Assembly: GCA_052258065.1 (NCBI GenBank)
Contig: JBQQPY010000002.1
Span: 496,001-560,000 of the forward strand
Origin: JBQQPY01 sp052258065
Lineage (GTDB): Bacteria; Pseudomonadota; Gammaproteobacteria; Enterobacterales; Enterobacteriaceae
Direction of reading: 5' to 3'
DNA: 64,000 nt
The notes beneath the pieces are model-generated. The model was not told the DNA's origin. It did no database searches and worked only from the letters and a program-made list of their open reading frames with translations. Of this stretch, positions 9,701 to 20,152 are shown piece after piece. A program made the position numbers and the translations under genes. Each line of letters starts with the position of its first letter. The first letter of the stretch is position 1.

Positions 9701-9829
9701 AGAAGTTTAAATGGTATATTCTTGTAGTCAGGACTTAAAATCGCAAATAATCGAATTAATTGAGTCGGTTAGATCTATATGTACAGCGGAGTATAGATAC
9801 TAAATCATCTATTCTGCTGCGGCTTCTTG

Positions 9830-10426
9830 AAGCATGTCACCGAAAAAAAGCGCGACGATGTAGTTTATGCGTAAAATTATAGTCTGAAGAAATATCACAT
9901 TTTCACTAGATCAGTTTATTTACATCGATTGATCGGCAACAACGACCAATATAAATAAATAAAAGGGCCGCAGGAGACTAAGTTAATGATGCCGGACTGA
10001 TGTCTCACATGCTTACTTTGAAACAACTCTACTCACTTCTGGATTAAGTGTAACTATGCTACTCAATGGAGAAATAAAAGAACATACTTTCCCCTTTTAT
10101 GTAGAACGGGTACTTTCCCTTAAATTTGCATCAGAAAATGTTATGATAATAGACAATTTGGATGCTTATAAAGTGGATAGTGCACGAGAGGCCGATTGAG
10201 TCTAAAGATACAATTCTTCTTTATCTTTCGGATTATCCATCGGATTTAAATCTTATAAAAATGACATCGCCCAAGCTGAAATCACTGCTTAGAAAAGCTA
10301 CAGCAAGAACCATTAATTTTTTTGTAAAATGCGATCGCTTAAACTATTAAGTTGATTTTCTATAAGGATTTGCTAAATTTTTATCGCAGCCGAACATAAC
10401 CTAAAATAGATGAAAATACTCTAGCC
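9830..10426 (+). mobile_element. IS630-A remnant with right-hand terminal repeat
   Basis: Plus-strand fossil ending in AGATGAAAATACTCTA at 10411-10426, the inverted match of the left terminal repeat GAGCACTTTTCATCTA seen at 23255. The best open stretch (10162-10350) encodes DYPSDLNLIKMTSPKLKSLLRKATARTI, the conserved end of the transposase after the DDE aspartate region. No intact frame. Confidence 0.65.
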
Positions 10427-10429
10427 TCA

Positions 10430-10560
10430 ACAGGCTGTATGGCATTCTAGTAGTCTTCAATGTCGCTAGCAAGAAGCCCGTATTAGTGCTCCATAAGTCA
10501 TAAATTCGGTTAAATCGATGCTCAAATTTATCCAGATAAAATATTTTACGAAACTTTACT
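10430..10560 (+). mobile_element. IS1595-like 3' fragment (tentative)
   Basis: The words GCTAGCAAGAAGCCCGTATTAGTGCTC and GGTTAAATCGATGCTCAAATT recur in diverged form at about 2780-2850, 36990-37080 and 59700-59780. In translation they give NAASKKRA and YRLNRYS, resembling the C-terminal EYRFNRR end of IS1595 transposases. Assignment is weak. Confidence 0.4.
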
Positions 10561-10658
10561 TTCTAGCGCTAAAAGCCATCTTTCTTTGCAAGAAGCAGTG
10601 GTTAAAAATAATAACTAATAAAAATATTAATTTATATTATATGATTTATGTATTTCGC

Positions 10659-11663
10659 TTAGGAATGGCCTAGAAAACCTACCGCTTTATAGACTTTAGC
10701 TAGAGTTAGGCTGGCTTGAGCGCGAGCTTTTTTCGCTCCGTCATGCAGAACTTGATTCAGGTAGGCCTCGTCAGCACGAAGAGTATAGTAGCGGGCCTGT
10801 AATGAGGTTAGAATTTCTAACACCGCATCCGCGACAGCGGTTTTCAGATGGCCGTACATTTTGCCGACAAACGCCTGTTCTAGCTCGGCCACCAGCGTAC
10901 CGGTTGCACCTGAGAGAATATCCAGCAAATTAGAAATGCCGGGTTTCGCCACTGGATTGTAGCGTATCACAGGTGGCTCGTCAGAATCGGTTACCGCGCG
11001 CTTAATTTTCTTAACTACGGATTTAGGATCTTCTAGAAGAGTAATCACGTTATTGCGGTTATTATCAGATTTTGACATCTTTTTCGTTGGCTCCAGCAAT
11101 GACATCACCCGTGCGCCAGATTTAGAAATAAACGGCTGAGGAATGGTAAAAATATCACCATACAGCGCATTAAACCGCTTAGCGATATTGCGGCTAAGCT
11201 CCAAATGCTGTTTCTGATCTTCGCCAACCGGCACCTGATTACTCTGATAGAGTAAAATATCTGCCGCCATGAGCACCGGATAATCAAACAGCCCGGCGTT
11301 GACATTTTCGGCGTAACGGGCTGATTTATCCTTAAACTGGCTCATCCGGCTCAGTTCGCCACAATAAGTATAACAGTTCAACAACCAGCCTAGCTGACTA
11401 TGTTCCGGCACGTGCGACTGAATAAAAACCGTACTTTTAGAGGGATCGATACCGCAGGCTAGATATAACGCCAGAAGGTCTAATGTCGCCTTGCGCAGAT
11501 GCTGCGCATTCTGACGGGCGGTGATGGCATGCAAATCGACGATACAATAAATACAGTCATGATCATCCTGCATACTGACCCACTGACGCAGCGCACCAAT
11601 ATAGTTACCAATGGTTAGCTCTCCTGACGGCTGCGCGCCGCTGAATACGATGAGTTTACTCAT
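10659..11663 (-). CDS. trpS: Tryptophanyl-tRNA synthetase
   Basis: Charges tRNA-Trp. It has 334 residues, equal to E. coli TrpS, and is uninterrupted. The class I signature appears as GELTIGNYIGA (the HIGH equivalent, residues 15-25) and KKMSKSDNN (KMSKS, about 194-202). The GEDQKQHLELSRNIA stretch in between belongs to the substrate pocket. The ATG at 11663 is the only start that gives the family MSK-IVFSGAQPSG beginning. In enterobacteria trpS is the last gene of a long operon behind gph; here only a stub of gph remains upstream, so its promoter arrangement has probably changed. Confidence 0.98.
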   Translation of the reverse strand: MSKLIVFSGAQPSGELTIGNYIGALRQWVSMQDDHDCIYCIVDLHAITARQNAQHLRKATLDLLALYLACGIDPSKSTVFIQSHVPEHSQLGWLLNCYTYCGELSRMSQFKDKSARYAENVNAGLFDYPVLMAADILLYQSNQVPVGEDQKQHLELSRNIAKRFNALYGDIFTIPQPFISKSGARVMSLLEPTKKMSKSDNNRNNVITLLEDPKSVVKKIKRAVTDSDEPPVIRYNPVAKPGISNLLDILSGATGTLVAELEQAFVGKMYGHLKTAVADAVLEILTSLQARYYTLRADEAYLNQVLHDGAKKARAQASLTLAKVYKAVGFLGHS

Positions 11664-11739
11664 TTTAATCGTCCTACTTAACAGAAGGTCATGGCCCGAA
11701 CACGAGCAAAAAATCGGGAAAAGGGTTTAGAATGTAATT

Positions 11740-11875
11740 CTAATGATTCAAAGTGATTGCTTCACCGTAGTTATAACGATTAGTCATCTCGGTAGCTTTA
11801 GCCGCGCGGATCTCATTTCGTGAATCGTTGATTAACAGCAGTTTGCGGGGATAGCGCGGCAAATTATTTAATACT
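11740..11875 (-). pseudogene. gph: gph (phosphoglycolate phosphatase) 3' stub
   Basis: On the minus strand upstream of trpS the frame reads PRKLLLINDSRNEIRAAKAT, then TNRYNYGEAIT before a stop at 11740. E. coli Gph has LFVGDSRNDIQAAKAAGCP and GYNYGEAID at the same place. About 12 residues between the two blocks are gone or changed, and everything upstream has been lost. Position directly upstream of trpS agrees with the usual rpe-gph-trpS order. Only the HAD motif IV end (GDSRND) is left, with Gly and Asp altered, so it cannot be functional. Confidence 0.75.
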
Positions 11876-11879
11876 TGAA

Positions 11880-13038
11880 AGGAAAATATTTTATATTATA
11901 AATATAATATAAATAAAATTATTATATACAAATATCTGTTATGATGTAGCGCTTTTATTGCATCCCAAGACTATGAACTTGGTTTTAAAGTTTTTGTCTT
12001 CAGACAAAACTGAACTTTAAATAATTTTTATTCAGACGCTTATTCTCTTGCTTGTCTAAAAAAACGAATATACCAGAACTGCTCGAAGCGATAGATTTTT
12101 GCAGGCTATATATTTGCTCTTAAGCATTCTCCTCGCTTTCCAGTCCGCTTAATCGCGTTGCGGGCTATTTCGTGATACCGCTCATAATCAAGCGTATGGA
12201 ACCACGAGTAATGGCTAGCAATACATTCAAAATTACTAGCCTGACATCACAATGCCTACAGTTCTCGTTAGAAAAAATCATACCCGTCAAAGATGTAAAG
12301 AAAATAAACCAATCGCTTTTAGCGCATACCTGATCGCTCGCAACTCTGAATTTTGAAGCATATTACCATGTGGCCACAAGCGGTTGAGCCTTATACACTC
12401 ACGGTTACCTGTGCCGGAGACTGTTTTTGCACCGCTTTTAGGATTCGAGGCATATCTTTACTCTATCACTGCCGACTAATTCCCGACCGAAAAATACTCA
12501 AAGATGCAACCAGGAATTACCAATAAACCGCCTACCATAATGTCGACTTGCTACAATGACATAGACTAGCTAAAAAGCAACTCTCCCTACCCGCAACTTG
12601 CTGGCATTACATTCCACAATCTGATCATTATCGAAATTGGGTGAGAGAGTGTGAGAATCTGTAATATATAGAGGCGTTTCATTGAACATCACTGACTGGA
12701 ATTTAAAGACGCTACACCCGCTTCTGAATAGAAGGGTCTATAATGACCTATGAAAAACATATTGAGCCCTAAACGTTACGCTCAAAGCATCGGCACTTAA
12801 TCGCGCATTAATTGCTCCAGCGAAGAAAATTTCGCAGCCTGACGCTTTTCCTTTCTCTAATAATCAGGCAGACAGTGTGACAAGGCAGTGCGCTAAAGAA
12901 GACTCTGCTGCCTGACTAGGAAGCATTTCCCGGCGGAAGATGCTTTCACTCTATCGGCTATAGTTAATAGAGCAGAAATGCGCTCGTCAGCGCTGACAGC
13001 ACAATCTCTTGCCAGACAAACTGTTCCGGTATCATAGC
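11880..13038. other. Non-coding gap, partly IS481-like, mostly unassigned
   Basis: No credible gene. The wording TTTCCCGGCGGAAGATGC near 12930 recurs at 16550 within an IS481 copy, so that part is IS481 debris. Around 12110-12500 there are moderately GC-rich stretches, for example a minus-strand AVQKQSPAQVTVSV and a minus-strand YERYHEIARNAIKRTGK, which look like gene remains. I could not assign them; rpe, dam, trmH or recG remains would be expected from gene order. Confidence 0.5.
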
Positions 13039-15144
13039 TTAATTGCGGTTGCGGTTTACCCGGATAACATCAGACATAATGCGGATTTTACGCATAATAT
13101 TTGCTAGATGAATGCGATCGCGGGTCGTCAGGCGAATAAACGCGCTATACACCCTGTCCTTTTTTTCTTCGGTGTTAAGGCTCTGGATATTAGAATTAGC
13201 GGCGTTAATCGACGCGGTTAAATTGGCCAGCGCGCCCTGATGATTGAACATGTCTATCTTGATTTCGGCGATAAATTCCTGTTCACTTACCATTTCTAAC
13301 TCTACCGGCATGAATTTTCCCAGTTCTTTTTAATAACCCTCGATATTTCGGCAAGACTCATTGTGTACCACTAATCTTTTGCCTCGGCTGATGTGAGAAA
13401 TAATCGGATCGCCTGGGACAGGCTGGCAGCATTTAGCGAAGGTGATCAGAATGCTATCCGCACCTTTGATAGGCAGCGTGTGCAAGCCGACGGGGAAAGC
13501 TTTGTTGTACGAATCCCCCTGCAGGTTTTTAGCAATGACCAGGATCATGGCGTTTCCGAGACCGATTTCCGCTAACAGATCTTCAAGCGGCGCCAGCTTT
13601 CTCCTATCTAGCTCGCGTTGGATATTTGACGAAGGCATTTCAACAATTTTGCGGCTGATGCCGAGCGTATGGTTAAGCAGGCGACGGCTGAGGCTAACGG
13701 AATCATCACGCTTGAGATTTTTCAGCATCTGGCGAATTTTGACCCGCGCCTTAGAGCTTACGACGAAATTCAGCCAGGCTGCGTTCGGGCGCGCGATGGG
13801 AGCGGTAATAATTTCTACGCTCTGGCCGCTGGAAAGCGACTGCGACAGAGGATGGGGTTGCCTATCCACCCGAGCACCTATGCAGCTATGGCCGATATCG
13901 GTATGCACGGCATAGGCAAAATCTACCGGCGTAGCACCCACTGGTAATTCAATAATACGCCCTTCGGGGGTAAACACATAGATTTCGTCGGGGAAAAGAT
14001 CGGATTTAACGCTTTCAATGAATTCAAAGGAGCTGCCGGCGCTTTGCTGTAACTCGATAAGACTTTGCATCCAGCGCTGCGCACGGATTTGCGCTGTAGT
14101 AACGGTTTCGCCCTGCTCTTTATGCGCCCAGTGCGCTGCCACTCCCATCTCCGCTATCTGATCCATGTCTTCGGTGCGAATCTGCACTTCCACAGGAACG
14201 CCGCGGGGGCCGATCATTGAGGTATGCAGCGATTGGTAGCCGTTGGCTTTAGGGATGGCGATATAATCTTTTACCCGACCGGGACGCGGTTTATACAGGC
14301 CATGCATATGACCCAGCACTCGGTAACAGTTATCCACGTCGCTGACGATCACCCGAAAAGCGTATACATCCATAATAGAATGAAAATATTTTTCTTTCAG
14401 GTGCATTTTGTAATAGATAGAGTAAAGGTGTTTTTCCCGCCCGCTGACGCAACAGCGAATACCCACTTCGGTTAAGCGACTCTTTATCTCGTCGAGGATT
14501 TTCTGGATTATCTCTTTACGGTTACCGCGCGCTGCTTTAACTACTTCCTTAATAACCCGATATCGGTTGGGATAAAGTGCCTCAAATCCCAGCTCTTCCA
14601 GCTCGGTTTTTAGGTTGTAGATACCTAGCCGGTGGGCTAGTGGGCTATAGATTTCAAGCGTTTCTCGTGCGATACGACGCCGTTTATCCGGCCGCAGAGC
14701 GCCAAGCGTGCGCATATTATGGGTGCGGTCGGCAAGCTTTATCAGCACGACTCGGATATCTTGCACCATCGCCATAATCATTTTACGGAAGTTTTCCGCC
14801 TGAGCTTCTTTCTTATCACGGAACTTCAGCTTGTCAAGTTTCGATACACCTTCCACCAGCTCGGCAACGCTTTTACCAAACATTTTTTTCATGTCATGGT
14901 AGGTAGCGGGGGTATCTTCAATAATATCATGCAGCAGTGCCGCCATCAGCGTCTCATGATCAAGACGCATCTCAGCGAGTATGCAAGCAACCGCTACCGG
15001 ATGGGTTATATAAGGCTCACCGCTGGAACGAGTCTGTCCCTCGTGCGCATCACGAGCCACAAGGTAAACCTGTCGGAGGAGCTTGATCTGCTCCTCGGGT
15101 AAATAACTTTGAATCTGAAGATTCAGACTTTCAAACAGATACAA
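13039..15144 (-). CDS. spoT: Bifunctional ppGpp synthetase/hydrolase SpoT, split by an in-frame TAA at codon 605
   Basis: SpoT makes and hydrolyses (p)ppGpp. The whole span, read in one frame, is 701 codons plus stop, nearly identical in length to E. coli (702 residues). Domains: HD hydrolase (about 20-200, with HDIIEDTPATYHDM and KLADRTHNMRTL), synthetase (about 200-370, SGREKHLYSIYYKM, RVKDYIAIPKANGYQSLH), TGS (about 385-450), helical, and C-terminal ACT (from about 620, FNHQGALANLTASINAANSN). The frame is cut by TAA (13332-13330) where E. coli has Gln in RGYQKEPEKF; the text continues KELGKFMPVE in the same frame. A CAA to TAA change explains it. Product is probably a 604-residue protein lacking the ACT domain, with a separate 90-residue frame from ATG 13311. 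Readthrough is possible but unsupported. Confidence 0.92.
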
Positions 15145-15164
15145 GGTAGAGTAGCGACCTGCTG

Positions 15165-15440
15165 TTAAGGACGGCCTGCAGCTATCGTGGTGACTGCCTG
15201 AAGATCAGCGGCTTCCCGCTCTTGCCGCTCTTGTTGGTTACGTAAATCGAGTATTTCGCTTGTGATCAGGCCCGCCTCAATTTCACGCAGGGCGATAACC
15301 GTATATTTATCATTTTCTTCCGCAACCAGTGGATCTTTTCTGCCTATCTGAATCTGACGTGCGCGCCGCGCAGCGACCAGGACTAGGTCAAAACGGTTAC
15401 CAATTTTCTCGACGGCGTCTTGTACAGTTACGCGTGCCAT
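15165..15440 (-). CDS. rpoZ: RNA polymerase omega subunit
   Basis: Small subunit that helps assemble RNA polymerase around beta-prime. It has 91 residues from MARVTVQDAVEKIGNRFDLV to TIAAGRP, the E. coli length. A longer frame to 15482 exists, but the extra 14 residues are not part of the family, so I use the ATG at 15440. The conserved ARRARQIQ and EENDKYTVIALREI segments are present. It lies between gmk and spoT with gaps of 55 and 20 bases, the classical operon gmk-rpoZ-spoT. Confidence 0.96.
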   Translation of the reverse strand: MARVTVQDAVEKIGNRFDLVLVAARRARQIQIGRKDPLVAEENDKYTVIALREIEAGLITSEILDLRNQQERQEREAADLQAVTTIAAGRP

Positions 15441-15495
15441 ATGTGAGACTACTCCACAGATGAAGAAATGACTGGGCATCATACTGAAAGTTGTG

Positions 15496-16119
15496 TCAGT
15501 CTGCCAACAATTTGCTGATTAATGCGTTATAGCGTAATTTCTGACGCGCATGGCGCAGCCGCTCGGCTCGGATAATGGTTTTTAGATCAAGTAATGCGGT
15601 ATTGAAATCGTCATTAACGATGAGATAATCATAATCAGCAAGATGAATCATCTCAGCTACCGCTAGCGCCATGCGTCGGGCGATGATCTCTTTACTATCC
15701 TGACCGCGTCCGCGTAACCGGCGCTCTAACTCTTTCTTGGAAGGCGGCAAAATAAAGATGCTGCGAGCGTTAGGCATTTTACTCCGGATTTGCTGCGCGC
15801 CCTGCCAATCGATATCAAGGAATACATCGACGCCGCTAACCAGAATCTGCTCGATGTTTTCGCGCGAGGTGCCGTAGTAATTGCCAAACACCTGAGCGTA
15901 TTCCAAAAAGGCATCTTCGGCAATCATGCGCTTAAATTCCGCTACTGGCACGAAAAAGTAATGCTGACCGTGCGCTTCGTCAGGACGCATGCCGCGGGTA
16001 GTATGGGAGATTGACACATGGCTGTCATAAAACTGCTGACTTTTCAGCAACGCCTGGATCAGGCTAGATTTTCCCGCGCCGCTCGGGGCAGAAACGATAT
16101 AGAGCGTACCTTGAATCAT
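15496..16119 (-). CDS. gmk: Guanylate kinase
   Basis: Phosphorylates GMP to GDP, feeding GTP, dGTP and ppGpp synthesis. It has 207 residues, the family length. The P-loop reads SAPSGAGKSSLIQ at about residues 9-21; the GMP-binding part has SHTTRGMRPDE and ENIEQILVSGVDVFLDIDWQGAQQI; the LID contains LERRLRGRG. It starts the gmk-rpoZ-spoT operon. A 19-base perfect palindrome lies about 50 bases upstream of the start and could be a control site. No sign of decay. Confidence 0.97.
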   Translation of the reverse strand: MIQGTLYIVSAPSGAGKSSLIQALLKSQQFYDSHVSISHTTRGMRPDEAHGQHYFFVPVAEFKRMIAEDAFLEYAQVFGNYYGTSRENIEQILVSGVDVFLDIDWQGAQQIRSKMPNARSIFILPPSKKELERRLRGRGQDSKEIIARRMALAVAEMIHLADYDYLIVNDDFNTALLDLKTIIRAERLRHARQKLRYNALISKLLAD

Positions 16120-16171
16120 TATAAAATAGTCAGCTGAGGTTGAAAGAATGACAGGGCACGTTGCTATTCTA

Positions 16172-16190
16172 TACGGTATTCAATACCGTA
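16172..16190. repeat. Perfect 19-base palindrome upstream of gmk
   Basis: The arms TACGGTATT and AATACCGTA flank a single C. It lies 53-71 bases before the gmk start in otherwise unassigned DNA. It may be an operator or a remnant; I know of no named site with this sequence in front of gmk. Confidence 0.5.
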
Positions 16191-16264
16191 TTCAAAGGCG
16201 ATGCAGTTGTCAACGTAGTAGCAGGGTCTGCATGGGGGATGAAATTAAGTATTTAGACCCTGAG

Positions 16265-18120
16265 TATTATATAGACCCTCGTTACACAGCCCTGTTCATA
16301 GTAAGATGGTGACTCAGGGATGTAGTTGAGTAAAAACATCATAATAATTAAGCTCTATGCTTAGGAAGCTACAATATCTAAAATCAGAATTGCTGTTTAT
16401 ACAAACAACTAGTAGTACCTACTTTAGCTAAGCCTTATAGCATCTCTAAACTGACCGTTTCTAAAAAATGAGATGGTTCTGAGGATGACAGCCATATTCC
16501 CAATCGTTTGCAGACGATGCTATTGCTCGCTCAGAAAGATGTAGACATTTCCCGGCGGAAGATACTTTTTTGCCACTGGACGATCTGTTGGCGATCTTAC
16601 GCATATTCTTGAAACCCGTCGCATCTCAATCTGGACTGGATTGCGGTTTACGCAGGTAGGTATAAATTTCGCGTTTATGTAGCATGAAGGAGATAGCAAA
16701 AAACCAAAGCAGAAAGCGCTTAAAAGCTATGAGCCTAGCTCTCTGGATTAAAATATTTTTCATAAATACTAAATGAAAGCTCATGACGTTATCTTTTCTT
16801 GGGTATAGATCAAGTGACTCAATATATTTTTATCCGTCTCTAAAAAGCCAAGAGCGTGGCTAGACCATTTTTTATCTATTCTAGTGTACATATCTCTACG
16901 ATGAAAAATTATTGCAATATTTATATAAAATAAATTCAATAGCTTGAGCGATCGTATTCCACAGAGAATCAACAGTTCTTGCTGCAACTTTTCTGATCAG
17001 TGCTTTCATCTTTTGGAAAAGCCATGTCGATAAAATTTAAATCCGGTGAATAAGGCAGAAAATAAAAAGAATTGAATCTTTATCTTCAATATCTTCTCGC
17101 ACACCATCTACTTTATAAGTAGATAAATTATCTATTATAACAATATTCCCTAGTAAAAGTTTAATAAAAAATACTTGTTCTAAATAAGAAAGGAAAGTAT
17201 GTCCGTTGATTTCTGTATCGAGTAGCAAAATTAGATTTAAGCTAAATAGACGCATGATAGTAGTGGGCAGGGTCGTTTCCCGGCTGCGTGTAGAATATTA
17301 GCCAAGCATCGTTAACTTCGTCTCCAGCCGACCTTTAATCTACTTATATTTTTCGTTTTTACCGTTTTATAAATAACGAATAAGCTTCTCTGGTAAAAAA
17401 TGTAACATTTCTTTAGGTTAAAATTTGTATCTATGCACTACATCGTCCTACTCTTGTTCAGTGGAATATGCAGTCTTTTTACCGTTATCATATCATGATG
17501 AAAAGCGCGATAGAGCCAAAAGACTCGTTTAAATTCTGAAAATACTTTTTAAGGAGGCTTGCATTTTAGGCAAGGTTAGATTACAAGATTGATCAATAAG
17601 CATAAGGATGAAATCAGAATACGCATTAATTTTAAGCTGCGATTCGGGCTTTCTCTAGGTTTTCAGCTGTAAGTTCCAGTCTGACAGAATTGCTTGCTCC
17701 AACGAACCGCATCAGAAGAGACCACTTGATATCTATCCGCTTAACATCCATCCTCCGCTGTACGTGAAAATTTACACGACTTAATCAATCTGATTATTCA
17801 CAATCTTAAATTCTCACTGTAAGAATATGGCATTTATACTTAAGAGAAAATTAGCTATAGAATATAGATTCATGGATATTTAATAAACTAGAATATATTA
17901 AAGGCACTTTAATGCAGAACATTTTTTGTATAATCTTAGTCAAGAATATTGCATAGTTATTCATCGGGCACTTACAGACAATGGCAAAGAATTACAGGTC
18001 GTCTTTTTTGTCCCGCGGAAACACTCAACCACTGGGGGAATGAATTCGACTACTCATATGCAGAGCTTAATACAGAACACTGTCTGAGAACACGGGCGCA
18101 CCTGCAAAAAATAGAAAGGA
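16265..18120 (+). mobile_element. IS481-family element interrupted by an IS630-A insertion
   Basis: The left part (about 16265-16860) contains the recurrent IS481 5' wording (TATTATATAGACCCTCGT) and ends in a frame reading KAKSVA. The right part (17912-18120) resumes MQNIFCI, then with shifts ALTDNGKEF, RLFCPAETLNHW and AELNTEH. The LTDNGKEFTDRF-like string carries the second Asp of the DDE triad of IS481 transposases. Frameshifts and truncation make it dead. Confidence 0.75.
16861..17911 (-). mobile_element. IS630-A, full length but decayed, nested in IS481
   Basis: It spans 1051 bases from TA to TA. The left end TAGACCATTTTTTATCTATT and right end AATATATTAAAGGCACTTTA are diverged versions of the IS630-A terminal repeats. 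The longest minus-strand frame (17255-17037) reads FLSYLEQVFFIKLLLGNIVIIDNLSTYKVDGVREDIE, matching the DDE aspartate region (LPGNxVxMDNLSxHK) of IS630 transposases. The host IS481 reads on across it once one TA is removed, as expected for an IS630-type TA duplication. Confidence 0.8.
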
Positions 18121-18202
18121 GACCCGCGTTAGAAAGGCGGTATTGAGCTTAGCCTTGTTTTTAGTCAGCATAGCTCTGAGCAGTGTCAATTACAGCGCAT
18201 GC

Positions 18203-18225
18203 ATCGGCTTAATAAAAAAGCCGAT
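18203..18225. terminator. Possible hairpin downstream of rsmD
   Basis: ATCGGCTT and AAGCCGAT form an eight-base stem around AATAAAA, about 110 bases past the rsmD stop. There is no T run after it in either direction except within the loop-side T stretch on the minus strand. Weak as a terminator. Confidence 0.3.
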
Positions 18226-18331
18226 ATCAAGGAAATGGCGGTTTAGTGAACGGTTGAATCAGATTCAATAACAATAATCCCCATAGCATCAATATTAATA
18301 AATAGATTATATTAATCAGTTCAGTATTGTA

Positions 18332-18922
18332 TTATTTCTCCTGCGTAGCGTGACGGAGATAGAGCCGGTATGCTACTTTCCCGGTGACTTTTTCTCGATG
18401 TAGATGCCATTGAGCCGGCATATCTGGAACGAGGGCTTCCGTTTCGGTTTCAACGTATATCCAGGCGTCGTCCGCCAGTCGCTGATGCCGCTCCAGTACG
18501 GCCACTATGCTGGTTATCATGCCTTGCCGAAAAGGGGGATCGATAAAGACTACATTAAACGCTTCGCCCGGCTGCGCGAGCCAGCGTAGGCTATCAGCAG
18601 TGATGACGCGCGCCTGCTGTGCCTGCAATACTTGTAAATTTCTGGCGAGCTGTGTGCAGACTGCGCGATCTTGCTCCAGCAGCGTGACGCTGGCAGCACC
18701 ACGGGATAGCGCCTCTAAACCTAATGCTCCGCTGCCGGCGAAACAATCTAGGCAGCACGCCTGATGGATGACTAGCGCTAGCCAATTGAACAGCGTCTCT
18801 CGCATGCAGTCAGTAGTGGGTCTTAGACCTAAGCTGTCGGGTACTGGCAGCTTACGGCCGCGCCAGCGGCCTCCGATAATACGAATTTGACCTACGACGT
18901 GGGCCGTGTTGTTATTTGCCAT
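18332..18922 (-). CDS. rsmD: 16S rRNA (guanine-966-N2) methyltransferase
   Basis: Methylates G966 of 16S rRNA in the 30S subunit using SAM. It has 196 residues against 198 in E. coli. The SAM-binding motif I reads LDCFAGSGALGLEALSRGA (about 59-77) and the catalytic motif IV is VVFIDPPFRQG (about 122-132). The N-terminus IRIIGGRWRGRKLPVPD is typical. Intact. In relatives it stands divergent to ftsY; here its upstream side is IS debris, so it is an isolated gene. Retained alone between long dead regions, which suggests continued selection. Confidence 0.95.
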   Translation of the reverse strand: MANNNTAHVVGQIRIIGGRWRGRKLPVPDSLGLRPTTDCMRETLFNWLALVIHQACCLDCFAGSGALGLEALSRGAASVTLLEQDRAVCTQLARNLQVLQAQQARVITADSLRWLAQPGEAFNVVFIDPPFRQGMITSIVAVLERHQRLADDAWIYVETETEALVPDMPAQWHLHREKVTGKVAYRLYLRHATQEK

Positions 18923-19074
18923 AGATATCTTTTTACAAGTAAAGTGCGTAAAGACTAAGATGAATATTAACGACAGTCTATTCTAGCACTTATCACACCA
19001 TGATTTTAATCATTCACTATTATTCCTTACATAAATAACAAAGGATAGCTAACTAAGTATGATTACTTATTTGA

Positions 19075-19853
19075 GCGTGAATTATTATATAGAACCTAGT
19101 GGTGCGGCTCTGTTCATAACAAGATACCTACTTATCGATATGACGATATGCTCTGCTGCAAGTTTAGGGGAAAGAAACTGTTTTACATAAGAAAGGAGAA
19201 TATGTCTATTTATTGCTCTATCGAGCAGTATAGTTTGACTTAATCCAAATAGACGAATGCCAAAACTGGCATCATCGTTTTCTACTAGGCGTATGGGACA
19301 TGATCCCTTTGCTGTTGACCTCGTCTTCTAAAGACCCTTAACCTGCTTATATTTTTCGTTATTTCCGCTTCATCAATGAAAATAAGCTTCTCTAGTAAAA
19401 AATGCGCGCATGAACTATATCGTAGCGCCCCTGTGACGGTAAAAAGCAGGACAGAGTAATAAGGCTGCTTTAAATACTGAAACTACTTTTCAGAGAGATC
19501 TGTATTTTAAAAAAGTTTTAGCTGAGTCTATATTAGAAGACTTATCGATAAGCGTCAAAAATAAAATTAGAACATGCATCAAATTTGAGCCATAATTCAA
19601 CTTTTCTCTAGGTTTCGAGCTAGAATTTCCGGTCTCACGAAATTATTTACTCCAACCAGCTGCTATAGAAGAGCTTATATGATATCTATCCGCCGCTGCA
19701 TGTGCAGAACCACCCGCTTCAATCAATTCAATTATTCTCGATCTTAAGTTCTTAAGGTAGGAAAGTTTCATTTAGATGTCAAAGAAAAAAATTAGCGATA
19801 GCATATAGATTGATGGCTATTTAATAAAACTTGAATAGATAAAAGGTGCTTTA
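19075..19853 (-). mobile_element. IS481 5' stub joined to a truncated IS630-A
   Basis: About 19075-19135 repeats the IS481 5' wording (TTATTATATAGAACCT, CTCTGTTCATAACAAGATA). From about 19135 the minus-strand IS630-A text takes over and runs to a right terminal repeat, AATAGATAAAAGGTGCTTTA, ending at 19853. The C-terminal third of the IS630-A is missing, so a deletion has fused the two elements. Confidence 0.6.
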
Positions 19854-19999
19854 GCAATCTAACGCATTTGTAAAATCAGAAAGTGAGATCTTAAATCTAA
19901 TGTGTTTTAGTATTATCATGTTTTTTGCTTCGCTTGAAAATTTCCACGGCAAGCTCTAATGGTTATAGTTTTGAGAAAAAAGTGATAGTGATTATTTAT

Positions 20000-20100
20000 C
20001 ATAAGCAATCAGCCTTGGTTGGTGATAAATCATTAATTTCATTTTTGTAATTTTTATTGATTTTTGTATTTATTCTTAATTCAGGCTCGTAATGGCGGTT
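20000..20100 (+). repeat. AT-rich terminal module, D type
   Basis: Near repeat of the stretch at 4750-4850: CAGCCTTGGTTGGT, AAATCATTAATTTCATTTTT, TTGATTTTTGTATTTATTC, then a CAGG-CGTAATGGCGG end. It lies just past the 3' end of digH. Confidence 0.45.
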
Positions 20101-20152
20101 TCAATGATCCTGCTGGAAACGATAGGCAGCTATTCGTTTTATTGGCCTCGCA

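Noticed and set aside
13442..13915. 157-residue plus-strand frame inside spoT
   Set aside because: Lies entirely over the conserved SpoT coding sequence in antisense; no family match.
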